Position numbers and translations under genes: made by a program
In this document: piece after piece, positions 53,716 through 62,322 of the stretch
Layout of the letters: each line of letters begins with the position of its first letter
Numbering within the stretch: the stretch's first letter is position 1
NCBI RefSeq assembly: GCF_002927045.1
Contig: NZ_PRDW01000004.1
Span: 215,876 to 279,875 of the forward strand
Direction of reading: 5' to 3'
From: Mycetohabitans endofungorum
GTDB taxonomy: Bacteria; Pseudomonadota; Gammaproteobacteria; Burkholderiales; Burkholderiaceae
DNA length: 64,000 nt
Notes under the pieces: generated by a model
What the model was told of the DNA's origin: nothing
Database searches by the model: none
What the model saw: the letters and a program-made list of their open reading frames with translations, nothing else

Positions 53716-54900
53716 TCAATCGTCCCGGCGCATCGCCACCGGGTCGGCCTCCGTATGGGCGGCGGTCTTGGACGCTTCCGGTGGCGTGGCCTCGTGCATC
53801 GGCTGCGGTTCGGCCTGCAGTGCACGTTCACGTTCAGTGGACAGATCCGCCCGCATCTTCGGCAGGCACTCTGGATAATAGCGCTGGATGAAGGCAATCA
53901 ATCCTTCTCGTACGCGGCAACGCAAATCCCAATTCAAGCCCGAATCGCTCGAGCTGACCAGTACCCGCAATTGCATCGCGCGATCAGTCGCGTCGGTAAC
54001 TTGCAATACTTGGACGCGTCCATCCCATTCCGGCGCGTTGCTGACGATACGTGACAGTTCCTCGCGCAACGGCGGCAACGGCATTTTGTAGTCGACAAAC
54101 AGGAATACCGTGCCAATGATCTGTGAACTGCTGCGGGTCCAGTTCGTGAACGGATTTTCGATCAACCATTGCAGCGGCACGATCAGCCGCCGCTGATCCC
54201 AGAGTCGAACGGCGACATAGGTACCCGTGATTTCCTCAATCCGTCCCCACTCGCCCTGGATCACCACCACATCGTCGAGTCGGATCGGCTGAGACAACGC
54301 AATCTGCAATCCAGCGATCATATTGCCCAGCACCGGGCGCGCCGCGATACCGGCGACCAGACCGGCGACGCCCGCCGACGCGAGCAGGCTCGTGCCGACC
54401 TGCCGCACGTTGGGAAACATCATCAACATCGACGCGATGCCAAGCATCACGATCAGCGTCATCACCGACCGAGCAAGCACGCGCGTCTGCGTGTGGATGC
54501 GTCGCGCATGCAGGTTGTCGGCCGTGTCCAACGGGTTCGCGGCGACGATTGCATTGCCTACGCCGGCAACCGAACGTACGGCCAACAGCGTCAGCATGCC
54601 GATCAACGTCAGGCCACCGACATCGCGCGCGACGCGTATCAACGCCAACTCGTCCGGCGCCTCGTGCAGCACCAGTTCGATAGCCAGCATCGCCAGCGCG
54701 TAAAGCGATGGCCACTCGATCGCCCCCGTCACGACAGCCAGGATCGGATAGGGTCGCGTCACGCGACGCATGATCCGGGCGCCGACCCAGTGCCCGGCGC
54801 GCACGCACGCCACCGCGATCATGGCAACGACGATCAGGCCGGTCCACGAATGCAGCGGCGAAGCAGCAATGTTGCTGATCGGTTCAAGCCAGTTCACCAA
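53716..54900 (-). CDS. MscS-family mechanosensitive channel
   Basis: A 394-residue channel with four to five N-terminal helices, then the pore-lining helix and beta domain of MscS: GVAGLVAGIAARPVLGNMIAGLQIALSQPIRLDD, VVIQGEWGRIEEITGTYVAVRLWDQRRLIVPLQWLIENPFTNW. It opens on membrane tension to release solutes after osmotic downshock, fitting a role beside trehalose synthesis. A long charged C-terminal tail follows. Confidence 0.9.
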   Translation of the reverse strand: MVNWLEPISNIAASPLHSWTGLIVVAMIAVACVRAGHWVGARIMRRVTRPYPILAVVTGAIEWPSLYALAMLAIELVLHEAPDELALIRVARDVGGLTLIGMLTLLAVRSVAGVGNAIVAANPLDTADNLHARRIHTQTRVLARSVMTLIVMLGIASMLMMFPNVRQVGTSLLASAGVAGLVAGIAARPVLGNMIAGLQIALSQPIRLDDVVVIQGEWGRIEEITGTYVAVRLWDQRRLIVPLQWLIENPFTNWTRSSSQIIGTVFLFVDYKMPLPPLREELSRIVSNAPEWDGRVQVLQVTDATDRAMQLRVLVSSSDSGLNWDLRCRVREGLIAFIQRYYPECLPKMRADLSTERERALQAEPQPMHEATPPEASKTAAHTEADPVAMRRDD

Positions 54901-54907
54901 CGCTCCA

Positions 54908-55273
54908 TCACTTGCCTGTTGAGCATGGATAGCTCTTGCCCAGCCCCAGTGCGACGACCGTACTGGCGTTGTAGCCCTTTGCGTTTGGCGTATTCGCCAA
55001 ATACTTGCGCACCGCGTCAGTCAACTCCGCCGCTTTCACGTTATCGGGCAAGCAAAAGTACTGTCCCACACGTGGCCCTGTCGTACCGCCGATGGCTTCG
55101 ATCGTGTTGAACACACCATCCGCTGCACCTTCGATGTAGGCTTCGCACGACACGCGCGATTTCACATCGGTGCGCTGGCATAGGCGGTCCAGGTCTGCGC
55201 CGGTGAACGCGTGAGCGCTCATCGGCACACTGATCGCAAACATTGCGATGGCGCGGAGCAATGTCCGTAGCAT
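54908..55273 (-). CDS. Rap1a/Tai-type exported immunity-like protein
   Basis: A 121-residue protein with a signal peptide (MLRTLLRAIAMFAISVPMSAHA) and a Rap1a-like domain: FTGADLDRLCQRTDVKSRVSCEAYIEGAADG and YFCLPDNVKAAELTDAVRKYL, with four conserved cysteines. Rap1a-type domains include immunity proteins against type VI amidase effectors, but many members are plain periplasmic proteins. No effector partner is visible here. The start at 55273 opens the signal sequence. Confidence 0.8.
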   Translation of the reverse strand: MLRTLLRAIAMFAISVPMSAHAFTGADLDRLCQRTDVKSRVSCEAYIEGAADGVFNTIEAIGGTTGPRVGQYFCLPDNVKAAELTDAVRKYLANTPNAKGYNASTVVALGLGKSYPCSTGK

Positions 55274-55333
55274 GGTGTTCCTTATGTTGTGATCGACAAG
55301 ATCCGGCACGGCGCACCGCCGTGCCGGGCCGGG

Positions 55334-56152
55334 TTATTTTGCACTGCCTGCGTTACCTGCACTGCCACCGGCCGTGGCAGGCGGGCGTGAATCCTTTTGT
55401 CTTTGTTGCATCTGTATTTTCTCCAGTCGCGCGGCCAGGCCGTCCGCGATGTCCTTCTGGTTGTATTGTTTCGCAAAATCGATCGCGGTCAATTCCAACT
55501 GGTTCTTCAACGTCAGGTCGGCGCCCTCGTCGAGTAGCAGCTTCACGGTCGTGATATGGCCGCCGCGCGCGGCCATCATCAGCGGCGTGGTGCCGTTCGG
55601 CGACGCGGCATCAATGTACGCGGAATGATCGATCAGCAGCTTGACGACCTCATCCTGGCCGGTCGTCGCCGCGTAATGCAGCGGTGTCCAGCCCGACTTG
55701 TTGACTGCGCCCCCCTTCTCGATCAGCTGCTTGACCAGCTCAGTCTCGCCGTTGAGCGCGGCCAACATCATCGCGTTCTCGCCAGCACGATCCAGCTTCC
55801 CCAGGTCAGTCTTCGGTTGGTCCGCCAACAGCGCGGCGACCTTTTCGGACTTTTCTCGCGCGGCGAGTACTAGCATCGGCATGCCGCTAGCATCGACCAG
55901 GTTCGGATCGATACCGGCGGCGAGCAGCTTGCGCACCGCGTCGACATCGTCGAACTTCACCGCCTTGATCATCGTGTCGGCCGGGCTCGCTTGCGCCGTT
56001 GACGGGATCGTGGCCCCTATCCCCATCGTCAATACGCACGTGAGCCATGCCCCGGCCAGCCAGCGCGCTGAGCAACAGTGCAATACCCGGGCGACGGTGA
56101 ACGATGAGCGAATGACATTGGAAAACCCAGCGAAATTATTCATACATGACAT
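55334..56152 (-). CDS. Exported ankyrin-repeat protein
   Basis: A 272-residue protein with an N-terminal signal segment (WLAGAWLTCVLTMGIGATIPSTAQA) and five ankyrin repeats between about residues 60 and 235, e.g. GWTPLHYAATTGQDEVVKLLIDHSA and GTTPLMMAARGGHITTVKLLLDEGA. Ankyrin repeats bind partner proteins; in this location the protein should be periplasmic or surface-exposed. It lies between TatD and the Rap1a-like gene, all on the same strand. Start may be 56152 or the ATG three codons later. Confidence 0.88.
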   Translation of the reverse strand: MSCMNNFAGFSNVIRSSFTVARVLHCCSARWLAGAWLTCVLTMGIGATIPSTAQASPADTMIKAVKFDDVDAVRKLLAAGIDPNLVDASGMPMLVLAAREKSEKVAALLADQPKTDLGKLDRAGENAMMLAALNGETELVKQLIEKGGAVNKSGWTPLHYAATTGQDEVVKLLIDHSAYIDAASPNGTTPLMMAARGGHITTVKLLLDEGADLTLKNQLELTAIDFAKQYNQKDIADGLAARLEKIQMQQRQKDSRPPATAGGSAGNAGSAK

Positions 56153-56192
56153 GAGTTATTTGTCTAATTTATCAATTATAAAAAATTAGACC

Positions 56193-56975
56193 TCAACATT
56201 TTGCGCTGCGGAACAGGCGAAAAAAGTTGGCCGACGTCGCCGCGCCAAGTTGCTCCACGTCGATGCCGCGCAGCTGCGCGACGAAACGTCCGACATGGCT
56301 GACATACGCAGGTTCATTTGGCTTGCCCCGGTACGGCACAGGCGCCAGGTAAGGCGAGTCTGTTTCGATCAACAAGCGTTCGAGCGGCACTTTGCGAGCG
56401 ACTTCTTGGATTTGCGTCGCGTTCTTGAATGTCACAATGCCCGACAGCGAAATGAAAAAATTTTGCTCGAGCGCCGCTTGCGCAACATCCCACGTTTCGG
56501 TGAAACAATGCATCACGCCGCCGACTGCGGCTGCGCCCTCTTCCTGCATGATCCGCAGCGTATCCTGTGCGGCGGCACGCGTGTGGACAATCAATGGCTT
56601 GCCGGCAGCGCGCGCAGCTTGGATGTGCGTGCAGAACCGTTGCCGCTGCCATGCCATGTCGTCCAGCGTGCGGCCTTCGAGCCGGTAGTAATCCAACCCG
56701 GTTTCGCCAATCGCAACAACCTTCGGGTCCTGCGCGAGCGAGACCAATTCGGCAACGTTCGGCTCGCGTGCATGCTCGTGATCCGGATGCACGCCCACTG
56801 ACGCGAAAATATGGGGATGCGCATGGGCGATCGCCAGCACGGACGGGAACGTCTCGAGATCAACGCTGACGCACAGCGCATGGGTCACCGCATTGACGCG
56901 CATCTGCTCGAGCACGTCCGGCAGGCGCTCGGCCATTCCGTCGAAGTTGATGTGGCAATGTGAATCGATAAACAT
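56193..56975 (-). CDS. TatD-family metal-dependent hydrolase
   Basis: A 260-residue TIM-barrel hydrolase: N-terminal metal motif FIDSHCHINF, GETGLDYYRL (Glu), HTRAAAQDT (His), GVMHCFTE (His) and LIETDSPYLAPVPYRGKPNEP (Asp). The order and spacing match the YcfH/TatD group of DNases or D-aminoacyl-type hydrolases. It is usually encoded after holB, as here, with a short gene remnant between. Confidence 0.95.
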   Translation of the reverse strand: MFIDSHCHINFDGMAERLPDVLEQMRVNAVTHALCVSVDLETFPSVLAIAHAHPHIFASVGVHPDHEHAREPNVAELVSLAQDPKVVAIGETGLDYYRLEGRTLDDMAWQRQRFCTHIQAARAAGKPLIVHTRAAAQDTLRIMQEEGAAAVGGVMHCFTETWDVAQAALEQNFFISLSGIVTFKNATQIQEVARKVPLERLLIETDSPYLAPVPYRGKPNEPAYVSHVGRFVAQLRGIDVEQLGAATSANFFRLFRSAKC

Positions 56976-57020
56976 CGGTACCCCGCGGCGCCGCTACGCG
57001 GCGCGCTATTGAAACTGACT

Positions 57021-57335
57021 TTACGCGCCAGCAGTGAGCCGGCGCCCAACGATGACCACGTCGCGCTCGATGCCATCCAGTGTCGCGATCCGCGGCAACC
57101 AGCCCCAGTCATCGAAGCCGTAACGGCGGAACAAACGCAGGCTGGGCTCGTTGTGGCCAAAGACGAAACTGAGCACCGTGTGCACGCCCAGCGAGGGCGC
57201 ATGCTCGAGCGCCGCAGACAGCAATTGTGATTCCAGGTCAGCAGTCACCTGCTTGGATGAAACCGTCGAATTATAAATCGCGACGACCGCCGGCAGATCG
57301 GCGCGTGTAGCGACGCGATAGGGCATTTGCGTCAT
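57021..57335 (-). pseudogene. GNAT-family acetyltransferase with internal deletion
   Basis: A 104-codon open frame begins MPYRVATRADLPAVVAIYNSTVSSKQVTAD like a phosphinothricin-type GNAT and ends LGVHTVLSFVFGHNEPSLRLFRRYGF, DGIERDVVIVGRRL like its C-terminus. The middle, including the strands and the acetyl-CoA-binding RxxGxG/A loop, is missing (about 65-70 residues, in frame after QVTADLE). The domain cannot bind acetyl-CoA, so it is called a pseudogene although still open. Its start overlaps the holB stop by 4 bp region. Confidence 0.7.
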
Positions 57336-58405
57336 GGGTTGCTCCCGAACATGCTCCGATAATGGATAAACAGCTCCTCAAAAACCAGTCGGCCATTCAG
57401 CGGATGCTGCTCGACGGCCCGTTGTTGCGTGATCCGCTTCAGGCACTGGGCGACCTGCAAAGGCGTGGCACCTTGTGCAACATGCTTGAGCGCGTTGCGG
57501 TGCGCTGGGAAGTAGCGTGGCTCGCCACTCGTCTGCATGGCCAGCACATCATAGAGCCAGCGTTGCAGCCAGCCGAGCACCGACGGCACCGGCACCTTTT
57601 GCAGGGCTTCGCCGCAGGCGAATGGGTCGCACGCCGGGCCGGCCGCAAGTTGCTCCAGCGTGAAGCGCTTGAGCGGCGCGTGCTCGTCGCGGGCAACGGC
57701 CAGCGCGGCCAATGGCGCGCCGCCGGCTTCCGCGAGTACCCCCGCCGGATCGTCAATGGACTGGCTACGGAGCCAATCCGAGGCACTCGCCGCGTCGGGC
57801 ATCGCCAGCGGCCATTGTCTGCAGCGGCTCACGATGGTCGGCAGCAAACGCTCCACGTTCGCGCTCACGAGCAGGAACACCACGCCGGACGGCGGCTCCT
57901 CCAGCGTCTTGAGCAGTGCGTTGGCTGCCGCCACGTTCAGCGCCTCGGCCGGGAACAGTACCACCACGCGCCGGCCGCCGCGGTGCGAGCCAATGCTGCA
58001 GAAATCGAGTAGCGCCCTGACCTGCTCGATTCTGATCTCCTTGCTCGGCGCCTTGGATTTCTTGCCGCCTGCGCTTGCGCCATCGTCGTCGCCCGTGCGC
58101 TCACCGTTGGCATTCTTGCCGATATCGCTGTTCGCTTGCAGCAGCGTGGCCTCGGCGGCGACGGCTTCAGGGCAGACGAGCCTGAAATCCGGGTGATTGC
58201 GTTGCAGGAACCAGGTGCATGCGGCGCACTGCCCGCACGCGCGTGCGTCATCACGAGGCTGCTCGCACAACAGGCTCTGCGCAAGCTCGCAAGCGAAATC
58301 CACCTTACCGATGCCGGCCTGCCCGTACAGCAACAACGCGTGAGGCCAATGTTCGCGCAGTGCCTGGATACGCGTCCAGTCGTCGTATTGCCATGGATAC
58401 GGCAT
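57332..58405 (-). CDS. holB: DNA polymerase III subunit delta prime
   Basis: A 357-residue clamp-loader subunit. Visible are the degenerate P-loop LLYGQAGIGKVDFA, the zinc-ribbon cysteines (CEQPRDDARACGQCAACTWF), the SRC motif in TIVSRCRQWPL, and the sensor region EALNVAAANALLKTLEEPP. An insert (residues about 95-125) is rich in Gly/Lys. It is part of the replication clamp loader. It follows tmk by 10 bp in the same operon. Confidence 0.95.
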   Translation of the reverse strand: MPYPWQYDDWTRIQALREHWPHALLLYGQAGIGKVDFACELAQSLLCEQPRDDARACGQCAACTWFLQRNHPDFRLVCPEAVAAEATLLQANSDIGKNANGERTGDDDGASAGGKKSKAPSKEIRIEQVRALLDFCSIGSHRGGRRVVVLFPAEALNVAAANALLKTLEEPPSGVVFLLVSANVERLLPTIVSRCRQWPLAMPDAASASDWLRSQSIDDPAGVLAEAGGAPLAALAVARDEHAPLKRFTLEQLAAGPACDPFACGEALQKVPVPSVLGWLQRWLYDVLAMQTSGEPRYFPAHRNALKHVAQGATPLQVAQCLKRITQQRAVEQHPLNGRLVFEELFIHYRSMFGSNP

Positions 58406-58415
58406 CTTTTATCGA

Positions 58416-59072
58416 TCAAAGGGTGATGAGGATGGCTTCGAGCTGTTCGCGCACTTCGGCGATCGAGCTTGTCGCATTGACGATCGCAAACCGCGCCGGT
58501 GCCTGCGCGGCGCGGCGCAGGTATTCGGCACGGGTGCGCGCGAAGAACGCGTCTGATTCGCTTTCGAATTTATCGGGTGCGCGGGCTCCACCACGCCTTG
58601 CACTGGCAGTATCGGTCGGCACATCGAACAGCACGGTGCGATCCGGTTGCAGCCCGGCCTGTACCCATTGCTCGAGCACTTGCAACTTGTCGATCGACAA
58701 GCCGCGCCCGCCGCCCTGGTAGGCGAATGTCGCATCCGTGAAGCGATCGGACAGCACCCAGTCACCGCGGGCGAGCGTGGGCTCGATCACCGCGGCGATA
58801 TGCTCGCGACGCGCCGCGAACATCAGCAATGCCTCCGCTTCGAGATGCATCGGCTGGCGCAGCAGGATTTCCCGCAGCGCCTCGCCCAGTGGCGTGCCAC
58901 CCGGCTCGCGCGTAACGATGACACGTGCGCCCTGCCGTGCGGCACGCTCGGACAGTCGATCGCAAAACCACGTCAGGTGAGTCGTCTTGCCGGCGCCGTC
59001 GATCCCTTCGAACGTGATGAATTTGCCGCGCGGCCGGTGCCCGTCGTGGCGACTGGTCGTGATATCCGTCAT
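58416..59072 (-). CDS. tmk: Thymidylate kinase
   Basis: A 218-residue dTMP kinase: P-loop [13 protein letters not shown] (about residues 20-32), [16 protein letters not shown] (DRY/DRx motif), and the substrate lid [12 protein letters not shown]. It phosphorylates dTMP to dTDP. The frame is open to 59324, but the start at 59072 is next to the mltG stop and gives the normal length. Operon order mltG-tmk-holB is conserved in proteobacteria. Confidence 0.95.
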   Translation of the reverse strand: MTDITTSRHDGHRPRGKFITFEGIDGAGKTTHLTWFCDRLSERAARQGARVIVTREPGGTPLGEALREILLRQPMHLEAEALLMFAARREHIAAVIEPTLARGDWVLSDRFTDATFAYQGGGRGLSIDKLQVLEQWVQAGLQPDRTVLFDVPTDTASARRGGARAPDKFESESDAFFARTRAEYLRRAAQAPARFAIVNATSSIAEVREQLEAILITL

Positions 59073-59073
59073 G

Positions 59074-60162
59074 TCACTGACCCCTGATGTATTTGTCGAC
59101 GGCCTTGTTGTGATCGCCGAGATTATCGGAAAAATGACTGCTGCCGTCGCCGCGTGCGACGAAGTACAACGCGCTGCTGGCAGCCGGGTGCAGCGCGGCT
59201 TCCAGCGACGCATTGCCGGGTAGCGCGATCGGCGTGGGCGGAAGCCCACCGCGCATATAGGTATTGTACGGGGTGTCAGTCTGCAAGTCCTGCTTGCGCA
59301 ACCGGCCAGCGTACGATGTGCCAAGCCCGTAGATTACAGTCGGATCGGTTTGCAATGGCATCGACAGACGCAATCGGTTGACAAGTACCGCAGCCACCAG
59401 CGGCCGGTCTTGCGCGCGGCCGGTCTCCTTCTCGACAATCGAGGCCACTTTCAGCGCATCGTAGGGCGTCGCATAGGGCAGCCCCAGCGCGCGGCCCTCC
59501 CATGCCTGCTGCACCCGCAGATGCATCAACCGGTATGCACGGCGGTAAATGTCCAGGTCGCTGGTGTTCTTGTCGAACAGGTACGTATCCGGGAAGAACA
59601 GGCCCTCGGGCTCCTGCGCAGGCGCACCTTGCAGCGCCGGCATGCGGCGCGCGGGCGGCGATGCCGGCGACGTGCCCGCCGCGCGTGGGTCGGTGGGTGC
59701 GATGTCGGCCAGAATCACGCGCATCAATTGCGCGTCGCTGAGCGCGGCGGAATCATGGCACAACGCCGGGTGCGCGTTGATCTCGTCGCGCATGCGGCGA
59801 AACGTCCAACCCTCGATGATCGTGACGACGTATTGGTTTACGTCGCCGCGCGCCACCTTCTGCAACACGCCGTATGGCGTGACCCCGGCCGAGAACGCGT
59901 AATTGCCGGATTTCAATTGCGAGGACAGGCCCAGCACGCGGGCCATCAGCACGAACAAGCGCGGCTCGACCGGCACGCCGCCGCGGCGCAATTGGACTGC
60001 GACGCTGCGCAGGCTGCTGCGCGGCTTGATCGTGACATCGAGTGGCGAAGGCGTGATCTGAAGGGGCGTGCGAGCCCAATACCAAACGGCGCCACACGCC
60101 GCGACGACGGCGACTGTCGCGACCGCCGCCGTGGCGAACAGCACTTTCTTGAACAGGGACAT
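59074..60162 (-). CDS. mltG: Endolytic murein transglycosylase MltG (YceG)
   Basis: A 362-residue inner-membrane enzyme with one N-terminal helix ([24 protein letters not shown]), a LysM-like region and the YceG catalytic domain. The catalytic motif region [13 protein letters not shown] carries the Glu, followed by [12 protein letters not shown] and [20 protein letters not shown], then NPAS-like [28 protein letters not shown]. It cuts nascent glycan strands to end their growth. It is first in the operon with tmk and holB. Its usual upstream neighbour ygfZ is missing; the accessory island begins instead. Confidence 0.95.
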   Translation of the reverse strand: MSLFKKVLFATAAVATVAVVAACGAVWYWARTPLQITPSPLDVTIKPRSSLRSVAVQLRRGGVPVEPRLFVLMARVLGLSSQLKSGNYAFSAGVTPYGVLQKVARGDVNQYVVTIIEGWTFRRMRDEINAHPALCHDSAALSDAQLMRVILADIAPTDPRAAGTSPASPPARRMPALQGAPAQEPEGLFFPDTYLFDKNTSDLDIYRRAYRLMHLRVQQAWEGRALGLPYATPYDALKVASIVEKETGRAQDRPLVAAVLVNRLRLSMPLQTDPTVIYGLGTSYAGRLRKQDLQTDTPYNTYMRGGLPPTPIALPGNASLEAALHPAASSALYFVARGDGSSHFSDNLGDHNKAVDKYIRGQ

Positions 60163-60350
60163 GCGAAACAGGGTTGAGCAAGACTCAATATAATACAGTT
60201 GTTAAATTTGGCTGTCTCCCGCCACAGTAGGCGAATTCAGCCGTTATACCTGTACCTTTGGCGCGTTTACGATGAGCGTGTAAGTCATTGATTTGTATAC
60301 AGCAGATTTTTGCCTATGGCACAGGGTTTCAGCATAATCCGAGGCAGTAG

Positions 60351-60393
60351 CGAGTGTAGCTCAATGGTAGAGCAGGAAGCCTCCAAGCTTACG
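60351..60393 (+). pseudogene. Truncated tRNA-Gly (TCC) fragment
   Basis: GCGAGTGTAGCTCAATGGTA and the following bases match the acceptor 5' strand, D-arm and anticodon region (TCC) of betaproteobacterial tRNA-Gly. The sequence then departs at CTTACGG, so the T-arm and 3' acceptor are absent. One base is inserted and one lost near the anticodon stem, so it is dead. It marks the left end of the accessory island. Confidence 0.7.
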
Positions 60394-60395
60394 GC

Positions 60396-60645
60396 CGGAA
60401 AGTGCGCTGGAAGCGTCAAGGTAGCTGGAAGAGCGGCGGTGTCCGCGTCATCTACTATAACCGGCTTGCGAACGGCGAAATTTGGTTGCTCACGATCTAC
60501 GCCAAGAGTGCACGGGAGAACATTCCCGGCCACACGCTCAAGGCAATCAAGGAGGCTATCGAGGACGCCTAAGACCGAAAAAGAACTCATCGCGCGTGAC
60601 GCGACGCGCGACATCGGGGCGGAACTGCTGCTAGCAGTGAAGCAT
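60396..60645 (+). pseudogene. Remnant RelE/HigB-type toxin and truncated antitoxin
   Basis: A frame beginning directly after the tRNA fragment reads RKVRWKRQGSWKSGGVRVIY, then NRLANGEIWLLTIYAKSARE and NIPGHTLKAIKEAIEDA followed by TAA (60570-60572). This is the C-terminal half of a RelE/HigB-like toxin. Overlapping it, KTEKELIARDATRDIGAELL begins the matching XRE-type antitoxin, which stops after about 24 codons. The toxin lacks its N-terminus and both lack start codons. Confidence 0.7.
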
Positions 60646-60678
60646 CGGATGTTGAATTGCCTTGATACGGAGCGAAAG

Positions 60679-60992
60679 ATGGACAAAATCAAGATCCGGC
60701 CATGGAATTCGGCCGAGCACCTGAAGACCGAAGAAGATGCCGCCGAATATTTTGAGGCATGCCTTCTAGAAGGCGGCGATGATCCAACATTCATTGCACA
60801 AGCACTTGGCGTGATTGTCCGCGCGCACGGTATGACACAAGTTGCCCGCGATGCAGGCCTGACACGGGAGGGCCTATAAGGGCGTTGTCAAGCGAGGGTA
60901 ATCCGAGCTTCGGAACAATTTTAAAAGTCATCAAAGCGCTCGGGCTGCAATTGCACGCAACGGCGCATGCTCGCTGCCGAAAAAGATTTCGA
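60679..60992 (+). pseudogene. Frameshifted addiction-module antitoxin (HigA-type, COG3636-like)
   Basis: The frame from 60679 reads MDKIKIRPWNSAEHLKTEED then AAEYFEACLLEGGDDPTFIA and VARDAGLTREGL before a TAA at 60877-60879. A one-base deletion is evident, because the next frame continues exactly where expected: SSEGNPSFGTILKVIKALGLQLHATAHA, the usual C-terminus of these antidotes. The helix-turn-helix straddles the break. No toxin partner precedes it. Confidence 0.75.
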
Positions 60993-61038
60993 TTACTAAC
61001 CAGCGGACTGAACCGGCATCGTGCTTGGATTGCATCCC

Positions 61039-61171
61039 GCCGTCTTTGGCCGCGCCGCACATACGTAGCGCTGGAGCGCTCGAAGCTTGTCTATCTGCCG
61101 CCGCCGCACCGGAGTCAAATTGCGGCCCGCAAACCCTTGCCCCCGCTTGGGTGCTTTTTGCGTTGCGGAAC
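61039..61171 (-). repeat. Dispersed repeat, copy A
   Basis: Shares with copy C the left segment (GAAGCTTGTCTAT region) and with copies B and C the right segment containing GCCCGCAAACCCTTG and ending TTGCGGAAC. On the minus strand the right part can pair CCGCAA with TTGCGG enclosing ACCC/GGGT. An internal deletion of about 25 bp relative to copy C. It ends 13 bp from the brnA stop codon. Confidence 0.75.
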
Positions 61172-61183
61172 GGGAGCGGAGCT

Positions 61184-61519
61184 TCAGTGAGCAAGCGGGT
61201 GCTCGGCCAAGTACTGGCGCAGGGCCGCATTTACGCGAGTTTGCCAGCCTTTCCCGGTAGCCTTGAACGCATCCACTAGGTCAGCGTCCAGGCGTATGGC
61301 TGTAAATACCTTGTTCTCTTCCGCCTTCGGGCGACCGCGAGGGCGCTTGGCGACCAGCGCGGCATATACTTTGGACGGTAAGACCTCACTTGCAGGTTTC
61401 GCCTGGGCAAAATCCTCATCGGTCCACTCATGGGTCTCCGGGTCAGCCGCGATGCCCGTGTTGACGGCAGCGTCTTCTTCCGGGGTGGGGCTAATGTGCC
61501 CGACTTTAAGTTTCGGCAT
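61184..61519 (-). CDS. brnA: BrnA-family antitoxin (orphan)
   Basis: A 111-residue protein whose C-terminal half, KVFTAIRLDADLVDAFKATGKGWQTRVNAALRQYLAEH, is the BrnA/COG3514 ribbon-helix-helix domain (strand plus two helices). The N-terminal part (EEDAAVNTGIAADPETHEWTDEDFAQA) is the usual toxin-wrapping region. In brnTA operons the RNase toxin BrnT is encoded immediately upstream; here that space is occupied by repeat copy B, and no BrnT is found. It may act as a stray antitoxin or repressor. Confidence 0.88.
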   Translation of the reverse strand: MPKLKVGHISPTPEEDAAVNTGIAADPETHEWTDEDFAQAKPASEVLPSKVYAALVAKRPRGRPKAEENKVFTAIRLDADLVDAFKATGKGWQTRVNAALRQYLAEHPLAH

Positions 61520-61525
61520 ATTCTA

Positions 61526-61630
61526 TCTCTCGCTGGTCGTCGGCCGCGACGGCGAAAACACACTGCACCGGAATTGGATCATGGCCCGCAAACCCTTGTC
61601 CTACTTAGGGTGGCTTTAGCGTTGCGGAAC
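61526..61630 (-). repeat. Dispersed repeat, copy B
   Basis: Contains the right two thirds of the repeat: the CGCTGGTC(G/A)T-(C)GGCCGCGACGGCGAAAA segment shared with copy C and the GCCCGCAAACCCTTGTCC to GTTGCGGAAC segment shared with A and C. The CCGCAA/TTGCGG and ACCC/GGGT pairing is retained. It begins 7 bp upstream of the brnA start and ends 14 bp from the higA stop codon. Confidence 0.75.
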
Positions 61631-61643
61631 AAAATTCGGGGCA

Positions 61644-62009
61644 TCAACCGGGCTTTCCAATCAGTGCTTCAGCAGGAATGTGCAACCCGTGATGCAAGCG
61701 CCTAATCATGTTCAGGCTAAGGTTGCGAGTACGGTTTAGCACTTCATACACTCGACTTGTACTACCCAAGTAAGGTTGCATGTCAGCCACTGACAAATTG
61801 CCTTGTTCCATGCGAAACTTGATCGCCTCAATCGGATCCGGCAATTCCAGCGGAAAGTGCTTGGCCTCGTAGTTCTCGACCAAGACCGATAAAATTTCCA
61901 ACTGGTCACCTTCCGGGGTGTTGGGCGCCGGATCAGCATCCACCAGCACGGCAATAGCTTTCAGCGCTTCGCTGTAATCCTGTTCAGTGTGAATCGGACG
62001 AATTTCCAT
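61644..62009 (-). CDS. higA: HigA-type antitoxin (XRE family)
   Basis: A 121-residue antitoxin of the COG5499 (HigA/YgjM) type. The N-terminal part EIRPIHTEQDYSEALKAIAVLVDADPAPNTPEGDQLEILSVLVENYE is the family's toxin-contact region. The C-terminal helix-turn-helix is GNLSVADMQPYLGSTSRVYEVLNRTRNLSLNMIRRLH. It neutralises HigB and represses the operon. It starts 4 bp after the higB stop on the same strand, in the classic toxin-first order. Confidence 0.93.
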   Translation of the reverse strand: MEIRPIHTEQDYSEALKAIAVLVDADPAPNTPEGDQLEILSVLVENYEAKHFPLELPDPIEAIKFRMEQGNLSVADMQPYLGSTSRVYEVLNRTRNLSLNMIRRLHHGLHIPAEALIGKPG

Positions 62010-62013
62010 TTTG

Positions 62014-62316
62014 TTACTCCAGTTCCACCGTTAAGGCATCGATTTTGTCGTATTCGGCATGAGTACCGACAAACTTGATATAAACCACGCCTAGGCGGTA
62101 GGCGACGGCCACAATCAGACGATAAGCGTTTCCTTTGATGTTGAACACAACCCGGTTATGCCCAACAAAGCTGACCGACGCGTAACGTTCCTTGATATCT
62201 TGCGGCGATGTCCATATGGTGCTATGGGCTTCTTCATGCCATGCCAACAATGCTTGCTTGGCGGCCGGGTGTTTTTCACAGAAAGCAGCCAAATTTTTCT
62301 TCGCAACGACACGCAT
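62014..62316 (-). CDS. higB: HigB-type mRNA interferase toxin
   Basis: A 100-residue RelE-superfamily toxin of the HigB (COG4680) group: VVAKKNLAAFCEKHPAAKQALLAWHEEAHSTIWTSPQDIKERY, SFVGHNRVVFNIKGNAYRLIVAVAYRLGVVYIKFVGTHAEYDKID. The conserved GNxYRLIVxVxYxxxxVxIxFVGTHxEYD core is intact, so the toxin should be active, cutting mRNA on the ribosome. No clear ribosome-binding site precedes the ATG; the promoter overlaps the start region, so the message may be nearly leaderless. Confidence 0.94.
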   Translation of the reverse strand: MRVVAKKNLAAFCEKHPAAKQALLAWHEEAHSTIWTSPQDIKERYASVSFVGHNRVVFNIKGNAYRLIVAVAYRLGVVYIKFVGTHAEYDKIDALTVELE

Positions 62317-62322
62317 GAAGTC

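Noticed and set aside
60885..61190. A 101-codon plus-strand frame after the frameshifted antitoxin
   Set aside because: Its start is the continuation of the antitoxin beyond a one-base deletion and its end is translated repeat copy A; not an independent gene.
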